Source: Asanoa ferruginea
GTDB lineage: Bacteria > Actinomycetota > Actinomycetes > Mycobacteriales > Micromonosporaceae
Length of the DNA: 64,000 nucleotides
Reading direction: 5' to 3'
Assembly: GCF_003387075.1 (NCBI RefSeq)
Contig: NZ_QUMQ01000001.1
Span: 8,184,001-8,248,000, forward strand
Part shown: one piece after another, positions 9,671 to 22,459 of the stretch
How the letters are laid out: every line of letters starts with the position of its first letter
Numbering within the stretch: position 1 is the stretch's first letter
The notes under the pieces: generated by a model
The model's input: the letters and a program-made list of their open reading frames with translations, nothing else
Database searches by the model: none
What the model was told of the DNA's origin: nothing
Program-made: the position numbers and the translations under genes

Positions 9671-11413
9671 CTACGCGAGGGCGACGACGACTGCCGATTC
9701 GGCCGGGAGTTGGATGCCGTCACGCATGACCGTCGCACCGGATTCTGTTGCCATCAGGACTGAGCGGATGAAGCCCGGCACTGTGATGCGTTGGGGTTTG
9801 CCGGCCAGGTTGGCTGCCACCGCTACCGAACCTCGGTGCATGACCAGCCACTGGTCGCCGTGGGTTACCTCGATCTTGTCCAAACGGGGGTCGGACAGGT
9901 CGGGGGTCGCCTTGCGCAGGGCGATCAGGCGCGTATAGAAATCCAGGATTTCCGCATGGTCGGGCTTGTCGAGCTCGGCCCAGTCCAGCCGTGACCGCAG
10001 ATAGGTCGCCGGGTCCTGCGGGTCGGGCACGTCGCCCTCGGGCCAGCCGTGTGACGCGAACTCGCGGCGGCGGCCCGTGGCCACCGCGGCGGCCAACTCC
10101 GGCTCCGGGTGGCTGGTGAAGAACTGCCACGGGGTGGTGGCGCCCCACTCCTCGCCCATGAACAGCATCGGGGTGAAGGGGGCCGTGAACAGCAGCGTTG
10201 CCCCGACCCGCAGCAGGCCCGGCGACAGCGACGCCGACAAGCGGTCGCCTATTGCGCGGTTGCCGATCTGGTCGTGGTTTTGCAGGTAGGCGACGAAGCG
10301 GTAACCGGGGACCCGGGTCCGGTCGACCGGGCGGCCGTGCACCCGCTGGCGGAACGACGACCAGGTGCCGGCGTGGAAGAAGGCTCCGGTCAGCACGTCC
10401 GAGAGGGTCTGGAGCGAGCCGAAGTCGGCGTAGTAGCCCTGCCGCTCCCCCGTCAGCAGCGTGTGCAGCGCGTGGTGGGCGTCGTCGTTCCACTGACCGG
10501 TCAGACCGTAGCCGCCGCCCTCGCGGGCGGTGATCAGTTTCGGGTCGTTGAGGTCGGACTCGGCGATCAGCGACAACGGGCGGCCCACGTGGGCGGACAG
10601 GGCGTCGACCGCGACCGCCAGTTCCTCCAGCAGGTGGGTGGCGCCGCGGTCGACCAAGGCGTGCACGGCGTCTAGCCGCAGGCCGTCGACGTGGTAGTCG
10701 CGCAGCCAGCCCGTCACGCTGTCGACGATGTAGGCGCGGACCTCGCCCGACAGCGGCCCGTCGAGGTTGACCGAGGAGCCCCAGCTGGTGCCCGGGCCCT
10801 CGGACAGGTAGGGACCGAACATCGGCGCGTAGGCCCCCGAAGGGCCGAAATGGTTGTAGACGACGTCGAGGACCACCCCCAGGCCGCGCTGGTGGCAGGC
10901 GTCGACGAAGCGCTTCAGGCCATCGGGACCGCCGTAGGACTCCTGCGGCGCGAACCAGCAGACGCCGTCGTAGCCCCAGTTGTGGTCGCCGTTGAACGCG
11001 TTGACCGGGAGCAACTCGACCAGGTCGACGCCGAGGCGGACCAGGTGGTCGAGGCGCTCGATCGCCGCGTCGAAGGTGCCTTCCGGAGTGAACGTGCCGA
11101 TGTGCAGCTCGTAGAGCACGCTGCCAGGCAGCTGCCGGCCCGTCCAGGAAACGTCAGCCCACTGGTAGGCCGACTGGTCGTAGACCCGGCTGAAGCCGTG
11201 CACCCCGGCCGGCTGCCAGGCCGAGCGGGGGTCGGGCAACGGCTGGTCGTCATCGCCGAGCAGGTAGGCGTAGTCGGTGCCGGGACCGGCGGACGGCACG
11301 TCGAGCGTCCACCAGCCGGGCCGGGAGGCATCCAGCGAAAGCGCAAGATCGCCAGAATCCAAGCGCACCCGCACACGCGACACGTCCGGGGCCCACACAG
11401 AGAACACAGTCAC
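9671..11413 (-). CDS. treZ: Malto-oligosyltrehalose trehalohydrolase TreZ
   Basis: Glycoside hydrolase family 13 enzyme that releases free trehalose from maltooligosyl-trehalose made by TreY. It has 580 residues, normal for the family. An N-terminal carbohydrate-binding-like domain (FSVWAPDVSRVRVRL) precedes the barrel motifs LGVDLVELLPVNAF, VVLDVVYNHFGP, DGLRLDAVHAL (catalytic Asp), LIAESDLNDP (catalytic Glu) and YLQNHDQIGNRA. The GTG start at 11413 overlaps the treY stop (GTGA), so the two are coupled. It is the last gene of glgX-treY-treZ. Confidence 0.96.
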   Translation of the reverse strand: MTVFSVWAPDVSRVRVRLDSGDLALSLDASRPGWWTLDVPSAGPGTDYAYLLGDDDQPLPDPRSAWQPAGVHGFSRVYDQSAYQWADVSWTGRQLPGSVLYELHIGTFTPEGTFDAAIERLDHLVRLGVDLVELLPVNAFNGDHNWGYDGVCWFAPQESYGGPDGLKRFVDACHQRGLGVVLDVVYNHFGPSGAYAPMFGPYLSEGPGTSWGSSVNLDGPLSGEVRAYIVDSVTGWLRDYHVDGLRLDAVHALVDRGATHLLEELAVAVDALSAHVGRPLSLIAESDLNDPKLITAREGGGYGLTGQWNDDAHHALHTLLTGERQGYYADFGSLQTLSDVLTGAFFHAGTWSSFRQRVHGRPVDRTRVPGYRFVAYLQNHDQIGNRAIGDRLSASLSPGLLRVGATLLFTAPFTPMLFMGEEWGATTPWQFFTSHPEPELAAAVATGRRREFASHGWPEGDVPDPQDPATYLRSRLDWAELDKPDHAEILDFYTRLIALRKATPDLSDPRLDKIEVTHGDQWLVMHRGSVAVAANLAGKPQRITVPGFIRSVLMATESGATVMRDGIQLPAESAVVVALA

Positions 11414-13728
11414 GGCGCCACCACGGTTTCGGCGGGGGTCAGCAGTGCGACCGGATAGCTGACGAGCAGGTCAGACACCGGTAGCCGGGGTCCACTGTAA
11501 GCCCGTCCGGTGAACGAATCCGTAAAACGCCGCGAAGACGCAGAGTCATCAGGAACGGAAGAATTGCCCGGAAGGGTCAGATACGTGGTGTCCCAGCCGC
11601 CACGCAAGGACAGCCCGACGGGCAGCCGGGTGGCCACCGCGATCGCGCCGCCGCGGTCGAACGCGACCACATGGTCGGCCGCCGGGCCGAACACGGGTAG
11701 CTGCCGGTAGCCGGTGAACAGGTCGGGCCGGTCGCGGCGCAGCCGCAGCGCTCGCGAGACAACCAGCAGCTTCGCCGCGCCGGACGCGTCGACCGGCGGC
11801 TGCCACCCGCGATCGATCCGCTCCAGCAGAGCCGCCCGCGCGGCGAAGTCGACCGGCCGCCGGTTGTCGGGATCGACCAGCGAGTTCTCCCAGAGCTCGG
11901 TGCCCTGGTAGACGTCGGGCACGCCGGGCATGGTGAGCTGCACCAGCTTCTGCCCGAGCGCGTTGGACCAGCCGGCGGGAGTGATCTCGGCGGCGAACGT
12001 CGACACCGCCGCGTTCAGAGCCGGGTCGTCGTAGATGCGGTCGACCACGGCGTGCAAGGCGCCCTCGAACGAGGCGGACGGCGACGCCCAACTGGTCGAC
12101 ACCGAGGCTTCCCTGGCGGCCTTTTCCAGATAGGCGTGCAACCGCTCCCGAGAGATGGGCCACGCTCCCGCGACGGTCTGCCAGAGCAGGTGCGCACACG
12201 CCGGGTCGGGCAGCGGCGCCGCGGACATCCACGATCCGAGCGCCCGCGCCCAGCGGTCCGGCACCTCCGCGAGCACGGCCAGCCGCGCGCGTACGTCCTC
12301 ACCGCGTTTGGTGTCGTGGGTGGAAAGGGCGGTCATCCCGCGCGGCCAGCGCCGGTGCCGGCGCGCCGCGGCGCCGTGGAACTCGCCGAGCCCGACGCCG
12401 AACCGCTCCGGCGCACCGCCGACCTCGTTGAGCGCGACGAACCGGGTCCACCGGTAGTAGGCGGTGTCTTCCACGCCCTTGGCCATCACCGCGCCGGTGA
12501 GCTGGGAGAAGCGCTGCGCCAGCTCGTCGTCGGGGTCGCGCAGCCGGGCGGTCAGCGCGTCGAGCGTCGGTGTGAGGTCGGGGCGCCGCCGGCCGGCCTC
12601 GGATCGGGCGCGGGCCAGGTGGCGCAGGCCGTCGGCACCGTAGGACCGGTAGACCGGGAAGTTGGCCGCCAGCTCGGCGAGCCCGGCGGCGGCGTCGGGC
12701 AGCGTGGGGACCAGTGCGGACAGCCGGTGCAGCTCGGCCGGGAACATCCGGTGTGCGACCTCGAGCTTGCAGGCGTGGGTCAGCTCGGGCCAGGACACCG
12801 CGACGCCGGTCAGCGACGTGTCCAGCGCGGTGAACGCCGCCTCCCCGGCCGGGTCGACGAACAGGCCGCAGACCTCACGCAGCGCGTCGTAACCGGTGGT
12901 GCCGTCGACGGGCCAGGCGAGCAGCTCCTCCCCGTACTCCAGAATCTTTTCGATGATCAACCACGCGCCCAGGGCCGCCCCGCGGAGCCGCGTCAGGTAG
13001 CCGACCGGGTCGCGCAGCCCGTCGGGGTGGTCGACCCTGATCCCGTCGATCTCGCCGGCGTCGAGCCAGCGCAGCACCTCGGCGTGCGTCGCGTCGAACA
13101 CCGCCTGGTCTTCCACCCGCAGCCCGGCCAGGTCGCTGATCGCGAAGAAGCGCCGGTAGTTGAGCTCGGCATCGCCGCGCCGCCAGCCGACCAGCTCGTA
13201 GTGCTGCCGGGCGTGCACCTCGCGCGGGGTGCCGGCACCGGTGCCCGGCGCGATCGGATAACGGTGGTCGTAGTAGCGCAGCTCGCCGTCTTCGATCCGG
13301 AGGGCGTCGAGATCGCCGTCGTCGCCCAGGACCGGCACCAGGATCCGGTCCCGGGACCAATCGATATCGAACCAGGAGGCGTACGCCGAGTCCCGCCCGT
13401 TGGTCAGCACGTCCCACCACGCCGGATTGGCCGCCGGGACGGCGATGCCCGCGTGGTTGGGCACGATGTCGACGACGAAGCCCAGCTTGGCGGCGCGCAG
13501 CGCGGCGACCAGCCGCAGCCGACCGGCCTCGCCGCCGAGCTGCGGGTTGGCGTGGCGGTGGTCGACCACGTCGTAGTTGTGCGCCGAGCCGGGCGCGGCG
13601 GTCAGCAGCGGCGCGCTGTAGAGGTGGCTGGCACCGAGGTCGGCCAGGTAGCCGGCGAGGGCGGCGGTGTCGTCGAAGGTGAAGTCGGGGCGGATCTGCA
13701 CGCGGTAGGTCCCGGTCGGCGTCGCCAT
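11410..13728 (-). CDS. treY: Maltooligosyl trehalose synthase TreY
   Basis: GH13 intramolecular transglucosylase that converts the reducing-end alpha-1,4 bond of a maltodextrin to alpha,alpha-1,1. It has 772 residues. Family motifs are TYRVQIRPDFTFDDTAALAG at the N-terminus, LGASHLYSAPLLTAAPGS, FVVDIVPNHAGI, IDGIRVDHPDGLRDP (catalytic Asp), AWLIIEKILEYGEELL (catalytic Glu), ALSTHDTKRGEDVRARL and MPGVPDVYQGTELWENSLVD. Ten bases separate it from glgX and it overlaps treZ, so one transcript is likely. The products are trehalose for osmoprotection or carbon storage. Confidence 0.97.
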   Translation of the reverse strand: MATPTGTYRVQIRPDFTFDDTAALAGYLADLGASHLYSAPLLTAAPGSAHNYDVVDHRHANPQLGGEAGRLRLVAALRAAKLGFVVDIVPNHAGIAVPAANPAWWDVLTNGRDSAYASWFDIDWSRDRILVPVLGDDGDLDALRIEDGELRYYDHRYPIAPGTGAGTPREVHARQHYELVGWRRGDAELNYRRFFAISDLAGLRVEDQAVFDATHAEVLRWLDAGEIDGIRVDHPDGLRDPVGYLTRLRGAALGAWLIIEKILEYGEELLAWPVDGTTGYDALREVCGLFVDPAGEAAFTALDTSLTGVAVSWPELTHACKLEVAHRMFPAELHRLSALVPTLPDAAAGLAELAANFPVYRSYGADGLRHLARARSEAGRRRPDLTPTLDALTARLRDPDDELAQRFSQLTGAVMAKGVEDTAYYRWTRFVALNEVGGAPERFGVGLGEFHGAAARRHRRWPRGMTALSTHDTKRGEDVRARLAVLAEVPDRWARALGSWMSAAPLPDPACAHLLWQTVAGAWPISRERLHAYLEKAAREASVSTSWASPSASFEGALHAVVDRIYDDPALNAAVSTFAAEITPAGWSNALGQKLVQLTMPGVPDVYQGTELWENSLVDPDNRRPVDFAARAALLERIDRGWQPPVDASGAAKLLVVSRALRLRRDRPDLFTGYRQLPVFGPAADHVVAFDRGGAIAVATRLPVGLSLRGGWDTTYLTLPGNSSVPDDSASSRRFTDSFTGRAYSGPRLPVSDLLVSYPVALLTPAETVVAP

Positions 13729-13738
13729 CCCGGTGACC

Positions 13739-15856
<2,118 letters not shown>

Positions 15857-15886
15857 GTGACGCAGCCTCCTGTTGGCGGTGTCAGA

Positions 15887-15917
15887 GCGGCACCGGCCGG
15901 ATCCCGGCCGGTGCCGC
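15887..15917 (-). terminator. Hairpin terminator after gltA
   Basis: A perfect 14-bp inverted repeat (GCGGCACCGGCCGG and its complement) with a 3-nt loop. It lies 90 bp past the gltA stop and 30 bp before glgX. There is no U-tract, as is common in actinomycetes. Confidence 0.7.
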
Positions 15918-16005
15918 CTATTGCCCCACCGACGGTAGCGTCAATCCAGCGGGTCGTCCGTTGACGACCTCGTCGAGCGCTTTGCCGGATCTTTCCAGAA
16001 TACCG

Positions 16006-17289
<1,284 letters not shown>

Positions 17290-17426
17290 CAGGTCCTCGC
17301 TTTTGACGGGTGGGGGGATGTCGCGTCGTTGTTACGCCTCAGTACAACGGTAATCGTTCGACATGATCCGCCGGAATCGCGCCCAGGTCCCCGGCGACGA
17401 GGGATTTGCCACACCTGAGCGGTCGA

Positions 17427-19490
17427 TCAGGCGGTCGGGAGTCGCTTGAGCTCTCCGCCAGCAACTTCGTAGATCGTCAACGTGTTGGCGCCGGGCACGA
17501 AGAGCGTCTCGTCGGGGACGAGCGCCGCGAACCGGCGGCCCTTCTTGTCGGCCCAGGTCGCCTGGGTGACCGCGCCGATCTTCCCGTTGACGGCGATCGC
17601 GATCGGCGTGCCGTCGCGGATCTTGCTGGGCAGCTCGCCGTAGACCAGCGCGGGGATCGTGCCGGTCTCCGGCTCGACGTCGGCGAACGCGTCGGCGTCG
17701 TCGACCTTGATGTTGGGCCCGGCGCCCTCGCTGACCGTGAGCGTGTCGACCCGCCGGCCGACCAGGTCCGGCCGGGTTCTGGGGGCCATGTGCGGGCCCG
17801 CCTGGCCAGAGATGATCTTCTGGAACGTGCTCGTATCGGAGATTTGCACGGGTTTGCCAGGCAGATCGCAGTATGTGTGGTCAGGGGTGGTTCGCGGCGG
17901 TGCCGACACCGGGCGACCGTCGACCTGCCACGGCACCGTGACACCGGCCATCTCGGCGACCGTCGGCAGCAGGTCGACGTGTTGCCAGTTGCGGTCGTCG
18001 ACCGCGCCGGCCTGCTGGCCCGGCGACTTGATGAACAGCGGCACCCAGAGCACCTCTTCGGGCGACGCGGTCACCGCGCCCATCCCCCGGCCCTGGTGGT
18101 CGAGGGTGAAGGAGACACCGTGGTCGGCGGTCACCACGACGACCGCCTTGTCCCACAGGCCGGTCTGCTTCATCCGCTCGATCATCTTGCCGACCAGCAG
18201 GTCGGTGTAGCCGACCTGGGCCAGGTGCCGGTCGCGGGCGGTCTCCACCCAGCCGGGGCCGTCGAGCGGGAAGTCTTCCGGCGCCTCGTAACGCGTGCCG
18301 GAGGGCAGATAGTTCCACGGCGTGTGCGGCATCAGCAGGTGCAGGAAATGCAACTCGGGCCGCTGGGTCGGCACCAGCCCGTCGAGGAACGTGGTGAACC
18401 GGGACGGCTGGTTGTCGTCGAGGCTGTCCCAGCGGAACTTCGGGTCGCCGGGCGCCACACCCGAGCGCGCCTCGGCGATCGTCGACTCGCGGTAGGTCGC
18501 CTCCGGGTCGTCGGCCGGCTCGTCGCGCGGCGAGGCGATCTGGCCCAGCACGCCGGCCACCTCGCGGAGCAACGCTTTCATTCCGCCGTCGTGCTTCACC
18601 GCGTCGCCACACTCGCTGGGCGGGCACAACTCGGTGATGGTCTCCTGCACATTGGTGTCGTAGGTGCCGCCGAGCAACGTGAAGAGGTTGTCGGGATAGG
18701 CCGCGTAGTGCGGGGCGACCTCTTTGGCCGGATAACGACCGGTCAACATCGCGGGCATCGCGTACGGGGTCCAGCCGCTCACCCCGGTCGCGTTGCGATA
18801 CCAGGTCGAGCCGCCGGCCAGCGCCGCGATGTTGGGGTATTTCGCGCTGTCGATCCGCCCGTCGGGCCCGAGCAGCGAGACCAGCGGAAACTCGTCGAGC
18901 ATGAGCATCACCACCGGCGGGTGGCTGGCCTTGGTGCTGGTGACGTCGGAGCGTGCCGACAGCGCGGCCGACGGCAGCACCACGGCCGAGGTCGGCGACG
19001 CGAACGCGAACAGCGCGACGAACACCAGCGGGCCCAGCGAGGCGATCCGCATGAGCTGGCCCGGCACCCGCCAGCGCCAGTAGGCGTAGGCGATCGCGGC
19101 ACCGACCGCGAGCCCCAGCACCGCCAGCGGCAGGCCGCGCATGGGCAGCAGTTTCTTGCCGACCTGCACGGAGATCGCGGCGACCAGCAGGCCGACGGTG
19201 ACGGTATGGGTGATCTTCCGGGTGCGCGGCCCGACCAGCCCGGTCAGCGCGCCGAGCGTCCAGAGCACGGCCGGCGGCACGACCGTGACCAGCGCGACCA
19301 GCAGCAGGATGTCGCCCCGGCCGGCGCCGTAGAAGAGGAAGAAGTCGGGACTCCGGCCGGTCACGTCGAGCAGCGGCTGGGCGATCGCCAGCCCGCACAG
19401 GGCGATGATCTCCAGCAGCGGTGCGAGCTCTCCCCGGGCCCAGACCCGGACCTGGTGCGGCGCGGCCGCCGCTTCAGTCACGCCGGACAC
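17427..19490 (-). CDS. Membrane-anchored sulfatase/phosphoesterase-superfamily protein
   Basis: 687 residues. The first 170 contain about five transmembrane helices; the rest is an extracytoplasmic alkaline-phosphatase-superfamily domain (PF00884-like). Metal-site signatures are VVMLMLDEFP and VVVTADHGVSFT. The nucleophile region WTPYAMPAMLTGRYP has Thr where true sulfatases have the formylglycine Cys motif CxPSR, so it resembles LtaS/phosphoethanolamine-transferase-type enzymes rather than sulfatases. It probably moves or removes a phospho-group on a cell-envelope polymer; the substrate is unknown. The GTG start at 19490 overlaps the methyltransferase by 17 bp; a second GTG at 19481, touching its stop, is an alternative. 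Confidence 0.85.
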   Translation of the reverse strand: MSGVTEAAAAPHQVRVWARGELAPLLEIIALCGLAIAQPLLDVTGRSPDFFLFYGAGRGDILLLVALVTVVPPAVLWTLGALTGLVGPRTRKITHTVTVGLLVAAISVQVGKKLLPMRGLPLAVLGLAVGAAIAYAYWRWRVPGQLMRIASLGPLVFVALFAFASPTSAVVLPSAALSARSDVTSTKASHPPVVMLMLDEFPLVSLLGPDGRIDSAKYPNIAALAGGSTWYRNATGVSGWTPYAMPAMLTGRYPAKEVAPHYAAYPDNLFTLLGGTYDTNVQETITELCPPSECGDAVKHDGGMKALLREVAGVLGQIASPRDEPADDPEATYRESTIAEARSGVAPGDPKFRWDSLDDNQPSRFTTFLDGLVPTQRPELHFLHLLMPHTPWNYLPSGTRYEAPEDFPLDGPGWVETARDRHLAQVGYTDLLVGKMIERMKQTGLWDKAVVVVTADHGVSFTLDHQGRGMGAVTASPEEVLWVPLFIKSPGQQAGAVDDRNWQHVDLLPTVAEMAGVTVPWQVDGRPVSAPPRTTPDHTYCDLPGKPVQISDTSTFQKIISGQAGPHMAPRTRPDLVGRRVDTLTVSEGAGPNIKVDDADAFADVEPETGTIPALVYGELPSKIRDGTPIAIAVNGKIGAVTQATWADKKGRRFAALVPDETLFVPGANTLTIYEVAGGELKRLPTA

Positions 19491-20892
19491 CCGCGATCAG
19501 GGTACGAGTGCCGCCCGGCAACGTCTCCCGCCGCGCGATGTCGAAGCGCTCCCCGAGCAGCCGGACGAACGTCTCGACGTGGTAGTCGGGGAACAGCCCG
19601 TCGGGCTTGTTGGCCAGCAACCGCCGCGCCATCGGGTCTTCGGCGTGCACGAACTCGACGACCACGTGCCGGCCCATCCCGGCCAGCCAGTCGACGATCG
19701 CCGGCAGCGGCACGTTGCGCCCGATCGCCAGGTGGTGCACGAGCGCCAGGGCCAGCGCGACGTCGGCCTTGGCGGCGCGGGCGGCGAACCCGGCCCGCTC
19801 GACGCCGGCCCAGCCGCCGCCCGGCGAAGGGTCGGCGAGGTCCATCACGATCGGCAGGATGCGCTTCTCGCCGTCGGCGCGGAGCTGGCGGTAGAGCGTG
19901 TCGACGACCGCGGGATCGGCCTCGACGGCGACCACGTAGCCGGCCTTGGCGGCCGCCTGCCGGGCGAACACGCCATCGTTGGCACCCAGGTCGAGCACCA
20001 GGTCGGTGCGGTCGGCGGCGTCGAGCGCCGCGTCGACGAAGCGGGCCTTGGCCGCCCGGTCGTCGTCGGAGTAGCTGCACGTCTCCCGGTAGCCGCCCCA
20101 GTGTGTGGCCGGCGGCGCCCAGTCGAGCTTGTCGACCAGCTTGGCCATCGCCCGCGCGGCGGCCGCGACCAGCTCGCTGTTGAAGCCGGCGTCGCGGAGC
20201 TGCTCACGGACCGCGCCGGTGCTCCGGTCGGCGTTGCGCGACTGGATGCTGTCGTGCAGGTGCACGTGCTTGAGCACGCCCGCCGCCAGCCGCCTGGTGC
20301 CGCCGAAGAGGCGGCGCATCTGCGCCGGCTCGACGCCGTCGATCTGGGCCCGCAGCAGCGGCCGCGGGTCGAGGTCGAGATGCGCCTGGAGCATCAGCGG
20401 GTAGAGCAACGTCTGGCAGAACTGCCGGTAGCCGGCCCACGGCTCGCCCGGCCGGGCCGGCTCGAACGAGCCGATGTCGATGAACTCGGGCGCCGCTCCC
20501 CGCCACTGCAGGTTGTAGGCGGAGCCGTCCTTCATCGTGAAGCCGGCGGCCAACGCGCGCCGCAGCAGGTCGAGGTGCAGCCGGGCGGCGTCCTGCCGCA
20601 TGGCGTGCGACCACTCGTAGGGATAGGTCACGAACGGGATCGGCGTGTGGCGCAGCGTGGCACTCCAGGTGCCGGGCTCGCCGGGCAGTTCCCGGTCGAC
20701 CTCGTCGGTCGCGGTGACCGTGCCGTCGGTCTGGGTGCGCGCGAAGAAGTCGCTGGCCCGCAGCGCCTTCCAGTCTTGCGCCGCCTGCGCACCCAGACCG
20801 CGCAGGACCTCGTCGCCCGAGTAGAAGACCCGGGTCTGAGGGTCGCGGAAAGAACCCGGCTCGGCGTGCGGCCGGGGGTTTTCAGGTGTCAC
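19474..20892 (-). CDS. SAM-dependent methyltransferase, NoeA-like
   Basis: 472 residues. The N-terminal 200 residues hold conserved blocks such as FYSGDEVLRGLG, WRGAAPEFIDIGSFEP and PWAGYRQFCQTLLYPLML, followed by a class I Rossmann fold with motif I in LVLDLGANDGVFARQAA, a motif II acidic residue in VVAVEADPAVVDTLY, and ALALVHHLAIGRNVPL. The two-part layout resembles the family annotated as nodulation protein NoeA-like methyltransferases. The GTG at 20892 is 7 bp downstream of the small membrane-protein gene, and the 3' end overlaps the phosphoesterase gene, so the three form one operon. A role in modifying a surface glycan is inferred from context only. Confidence 0.85.
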   Translation of the reverse strand: MTPENPRPHAEPGSFRDPQTRVFYSGDEVLRGLGAQAAQDWKALRASDFFARTQTDGTVTATDEVDRELPGEPGTWSATLRHTPIPFVTYPYEWSHAMRQDAARLHLDLLRRALAAGFTMKDGSAYNLQWRGAAPEFIDIGSFEPARPGEPWAGYRQFCQTLLYPLMLQAHLDLDPRPLLRAQIDGVEPAQMRRLFGGTRRLAAGVLKHVHLHDSIQSRNADRSTGAVREQLRDAGFNSELVAAAARAMAKLVDKLDWAPPATHWGGYRETCSYSDDDRAAKARFVDAALDAADRTDLVLDLGANDGVFARQAAAKAGYVVAVEADPAVVDTLYRQLRADGEKRILPIVMDLADPSPGGGWAGVERAGFAARAAKADVALALALVHHLAIGRNVPLPAIVDWLAGMGRHVVVEFVHAEDPMARRLLANKPDGLFPDYHVETFVRLLGERFDIARRETLPGGTRTLIAGVRRD

Positions 20893-20899
20893 CGAGCGC

Positions 20900-21070
20900 T
20901 CAGTCCTGGTCGGCCGTTGTCGCTTCAGCCGGCGTCTTGCGGCGGAACACGCTCTTCAACCGTCGCCAGTAGAGCTTGGCGGCCACCACCACACCGGCCG
21001 TGCCGGCCACCAGCGCCTGCACGATCAGGCTGCCGGACCCCGCGTCCAGATAGGCCAGATGGGTTTGCAT
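20900..21070 (-). CDS. 56-residue single-helix membrane protein (YLDxGSGS family)
   Basis: ATG at 21070 opens a 56-codon frame. The N-terminus has the signature AYLDAGSGSLIVQALVAG, one hydrophobic helix continues to VVVAAKLYWRR, and the C-terminus is basic then acidic. Short proteins with a Y-L-D-P/A-G-S/T-G-S start and one helix are widespread in bacteria, and as I recall often sit beside envelope-polymer genes. Here it heads an operon with a methyltransferase and a membrane phosphoesterase. No function is known to me. Length, codon bias and tight spacing to the next gene support it being real. Confidence 0.8.
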   Translation of the reverse strand: MQTHLAYLDAGSGSLIVQALVAGTAGVVVAAKLYWRRLKSVFRRKTPAEATTADQD

Positions 21071-21352
21071 CCCGCCCACTCCTCCCTCTTTGCCACCCGC
21101 GCTCGTGCGACCGCCCCCGCGGTCGGTTGAGCACGCGGTGTTGACTGCCCCGTCCTCCCCGGCACCGCGTCATCACGCGGACAACACCCGTTTTCCACCC
21201 GGACGGATGTTTGTCACGTGCCGTGCCCCGACCCTACGCTTGAGATCGGATCGGCGCAGCGTCCCGAGCGCGTGCCCTGGCGTGTCTTGTCCAACATGGC
21301 CGGGTCCGATTCCTTCAAGACCCACCCCCGCCGGCCGTCCTACGGTGGCGGC

Positions 21353-21745
21353 ATGACACTTCGCATTGACCTGTTCGGGCTGGTCGTGGCCGATATGGAG
21401 CGATCGCTCGCGTTCTATCGCGCGCTCGGCCTGGACATCCCCGCCGAGGCCGACAAGGAGCCGCACGCCGAGGTCACGCTGCCCGGTGGCCTGCGGTTGG
21501 CCTTCGACACCGTCGAGACGATCCGGTCGTTCGACCCGTCGTGGCAGCCGCCGAGCGGCTCGGCCCGCGCCTCGCTCGCGTTCCGGTGTGACTCACCGGC
21601 GGAGGTCGACGAGACGTATGCGCGGATGACGAAGGACGGGCACACCGGGCACCTCGCGCCATTCGCCGCTTTCTGGGGCCAGCGCTATGCGACCCTGACC
21701 GACCCCGACGGCAACGCGGTCGACCTTTTCGCCGCGCTCGGCTGA
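21353..21745 (+). CDS. VOC (glyoxalase/bleomycin-resistance) superfamily protein
   Basis: 130 residues with two beta-alpha-beta-beta-beta repeats typical of the vicinal-oxygen-chelate fold: LFGLVVADMERSLAFYRALG at the start and YATLTDPDGNAVDLFAALG at the end. The ATG at 21353 is preferred over the longer frame from 21218 because it begins the domain. The family includes glyoxalases, dioxygenases and resistance proteins; the substrate cannot be told from sequence. It is convergent with, and overlaps by 61 bp, the AraC-type regulator gene. Confidence 0.9.
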   Translation: MTLRIDLFGLVVADMERSLAFYRALGLDIPAEADKEPHAEVTLPGGLRLAFDTVETIRSFDPSWQPPSGSARASLAFRCDSPAEVDETYARMTKDGHTGHLAPFAAFWGQRYATLTDPDGNAVDLFAALG

Positions 21746-22428
21746 AGCAGGTCGCCGAGCGGCACGCCGGCCAGGTCGCGCACGTCACGCGACAGGTGCG
21801 GCTGGTCGGCGTAGCCGGCCTCGGCGGCCGCCAGAGCTGCCGGCACCCCCGATCGCAGCAGCGCGAGCGCGCGGCGCAGCCGCAGGATGCGGGCCAGCGT
21901 CTTGGGGCCGTAGCCGAACAGGTCGCGGCTGGCCCGGTGCAGGTGCCGGGCGCTGAGCCCGATGGTCGCCGCGGTCTGCGCCACCGTCGCGCCGCCGGCC
22001 AGCCGGCTGGCGACCACGCGGGCCCGCGGGTCGGGGCCGCCGGCCGCGCGCAGCCGCGCGTCGGCGACCCGGTCGAGCAGGTCGCCGCCGCCACCGCCGG
22101 CCATGCCGTCGTCGATCTCGCGGACGGTCGCGGCCGGCCAGAGCGCGTCGAGCGGCACCCGCTGGTCGGTGAGCTCGGCCGCGGGCACGCCGAAGACGGC
22201 CGGGCCGGTGCCGGGCGGGAAGCGCAGGCCGACGATCACCTCGCCGGCGCTGAGCTCGGCCAGGTCGGCGGTGGTGTCGGGGCCGGCGATCAGCAGCCCG
22301 GTGCGGCTCGACCAGATCAGGTCGGTGCAGCCGTCGGGCAGGATGCGCGCCTGCGCCGGGCCGGTCATCCTCCGTTGCCAGACGACCGCGCCGGGGATGC
22401 GGGTGGCGGCCGACTCCTGCACGCTCAT
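21685..22428 (-). CDS. AraC-family transcriptional regulator
   Basis: 247 residues. The N-terminal 120 residues match the DUF6597 sensor-type domain (RILPDGCTDLIWSS, IAGPDTTADL, VGLRFPPGTGPAVFGVPAAE); the C-terminal AraC double helix-turn-helix has VAQTAATIGLSARHLHRASR and FGYGPKTLARILRLRRAL, then AAEAGYADQPHLSRDVRDLA. Its tail is antisense to the end of the VOC gene. AraC proteins of this type are often neighbours of VOC genes, so control of that gene is plausible but unproven. Confidence 0.92.
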   Translation of the reverse strand: MSVQESAATRIPGAVVWQRRMTGPAQARILPDGCTDLIWSSRTGLLIAGPDTTADLAELSAGEVIVGLRFPPGTGPAVFGVPAAELTDQRVPLDALWPAATVREIDDGMAGGGGGDLLDRVADARLRAAGGPDPRARVVASRLAGGATVAQTAATIGLSARHLHRASRDLFGYGPKTLARILRLRRALALLRSGVPAALAAAEAGYADQPHLSRDVRDLAGVPLGDLLQPSAAKRSTALPSGSVRVA

Positions 22429-22459
22429 GCCGGTCAGCGTCCCACCCGGGTATGACAGG

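Noticed and set aside
17427-19490. True sulfatase assignment
   Set aside because: The formylglycine Cys/Ser motif is missing; Thr occupies the nucleophile position, so a phospho-transferase or phosphoesterase role is more likely.
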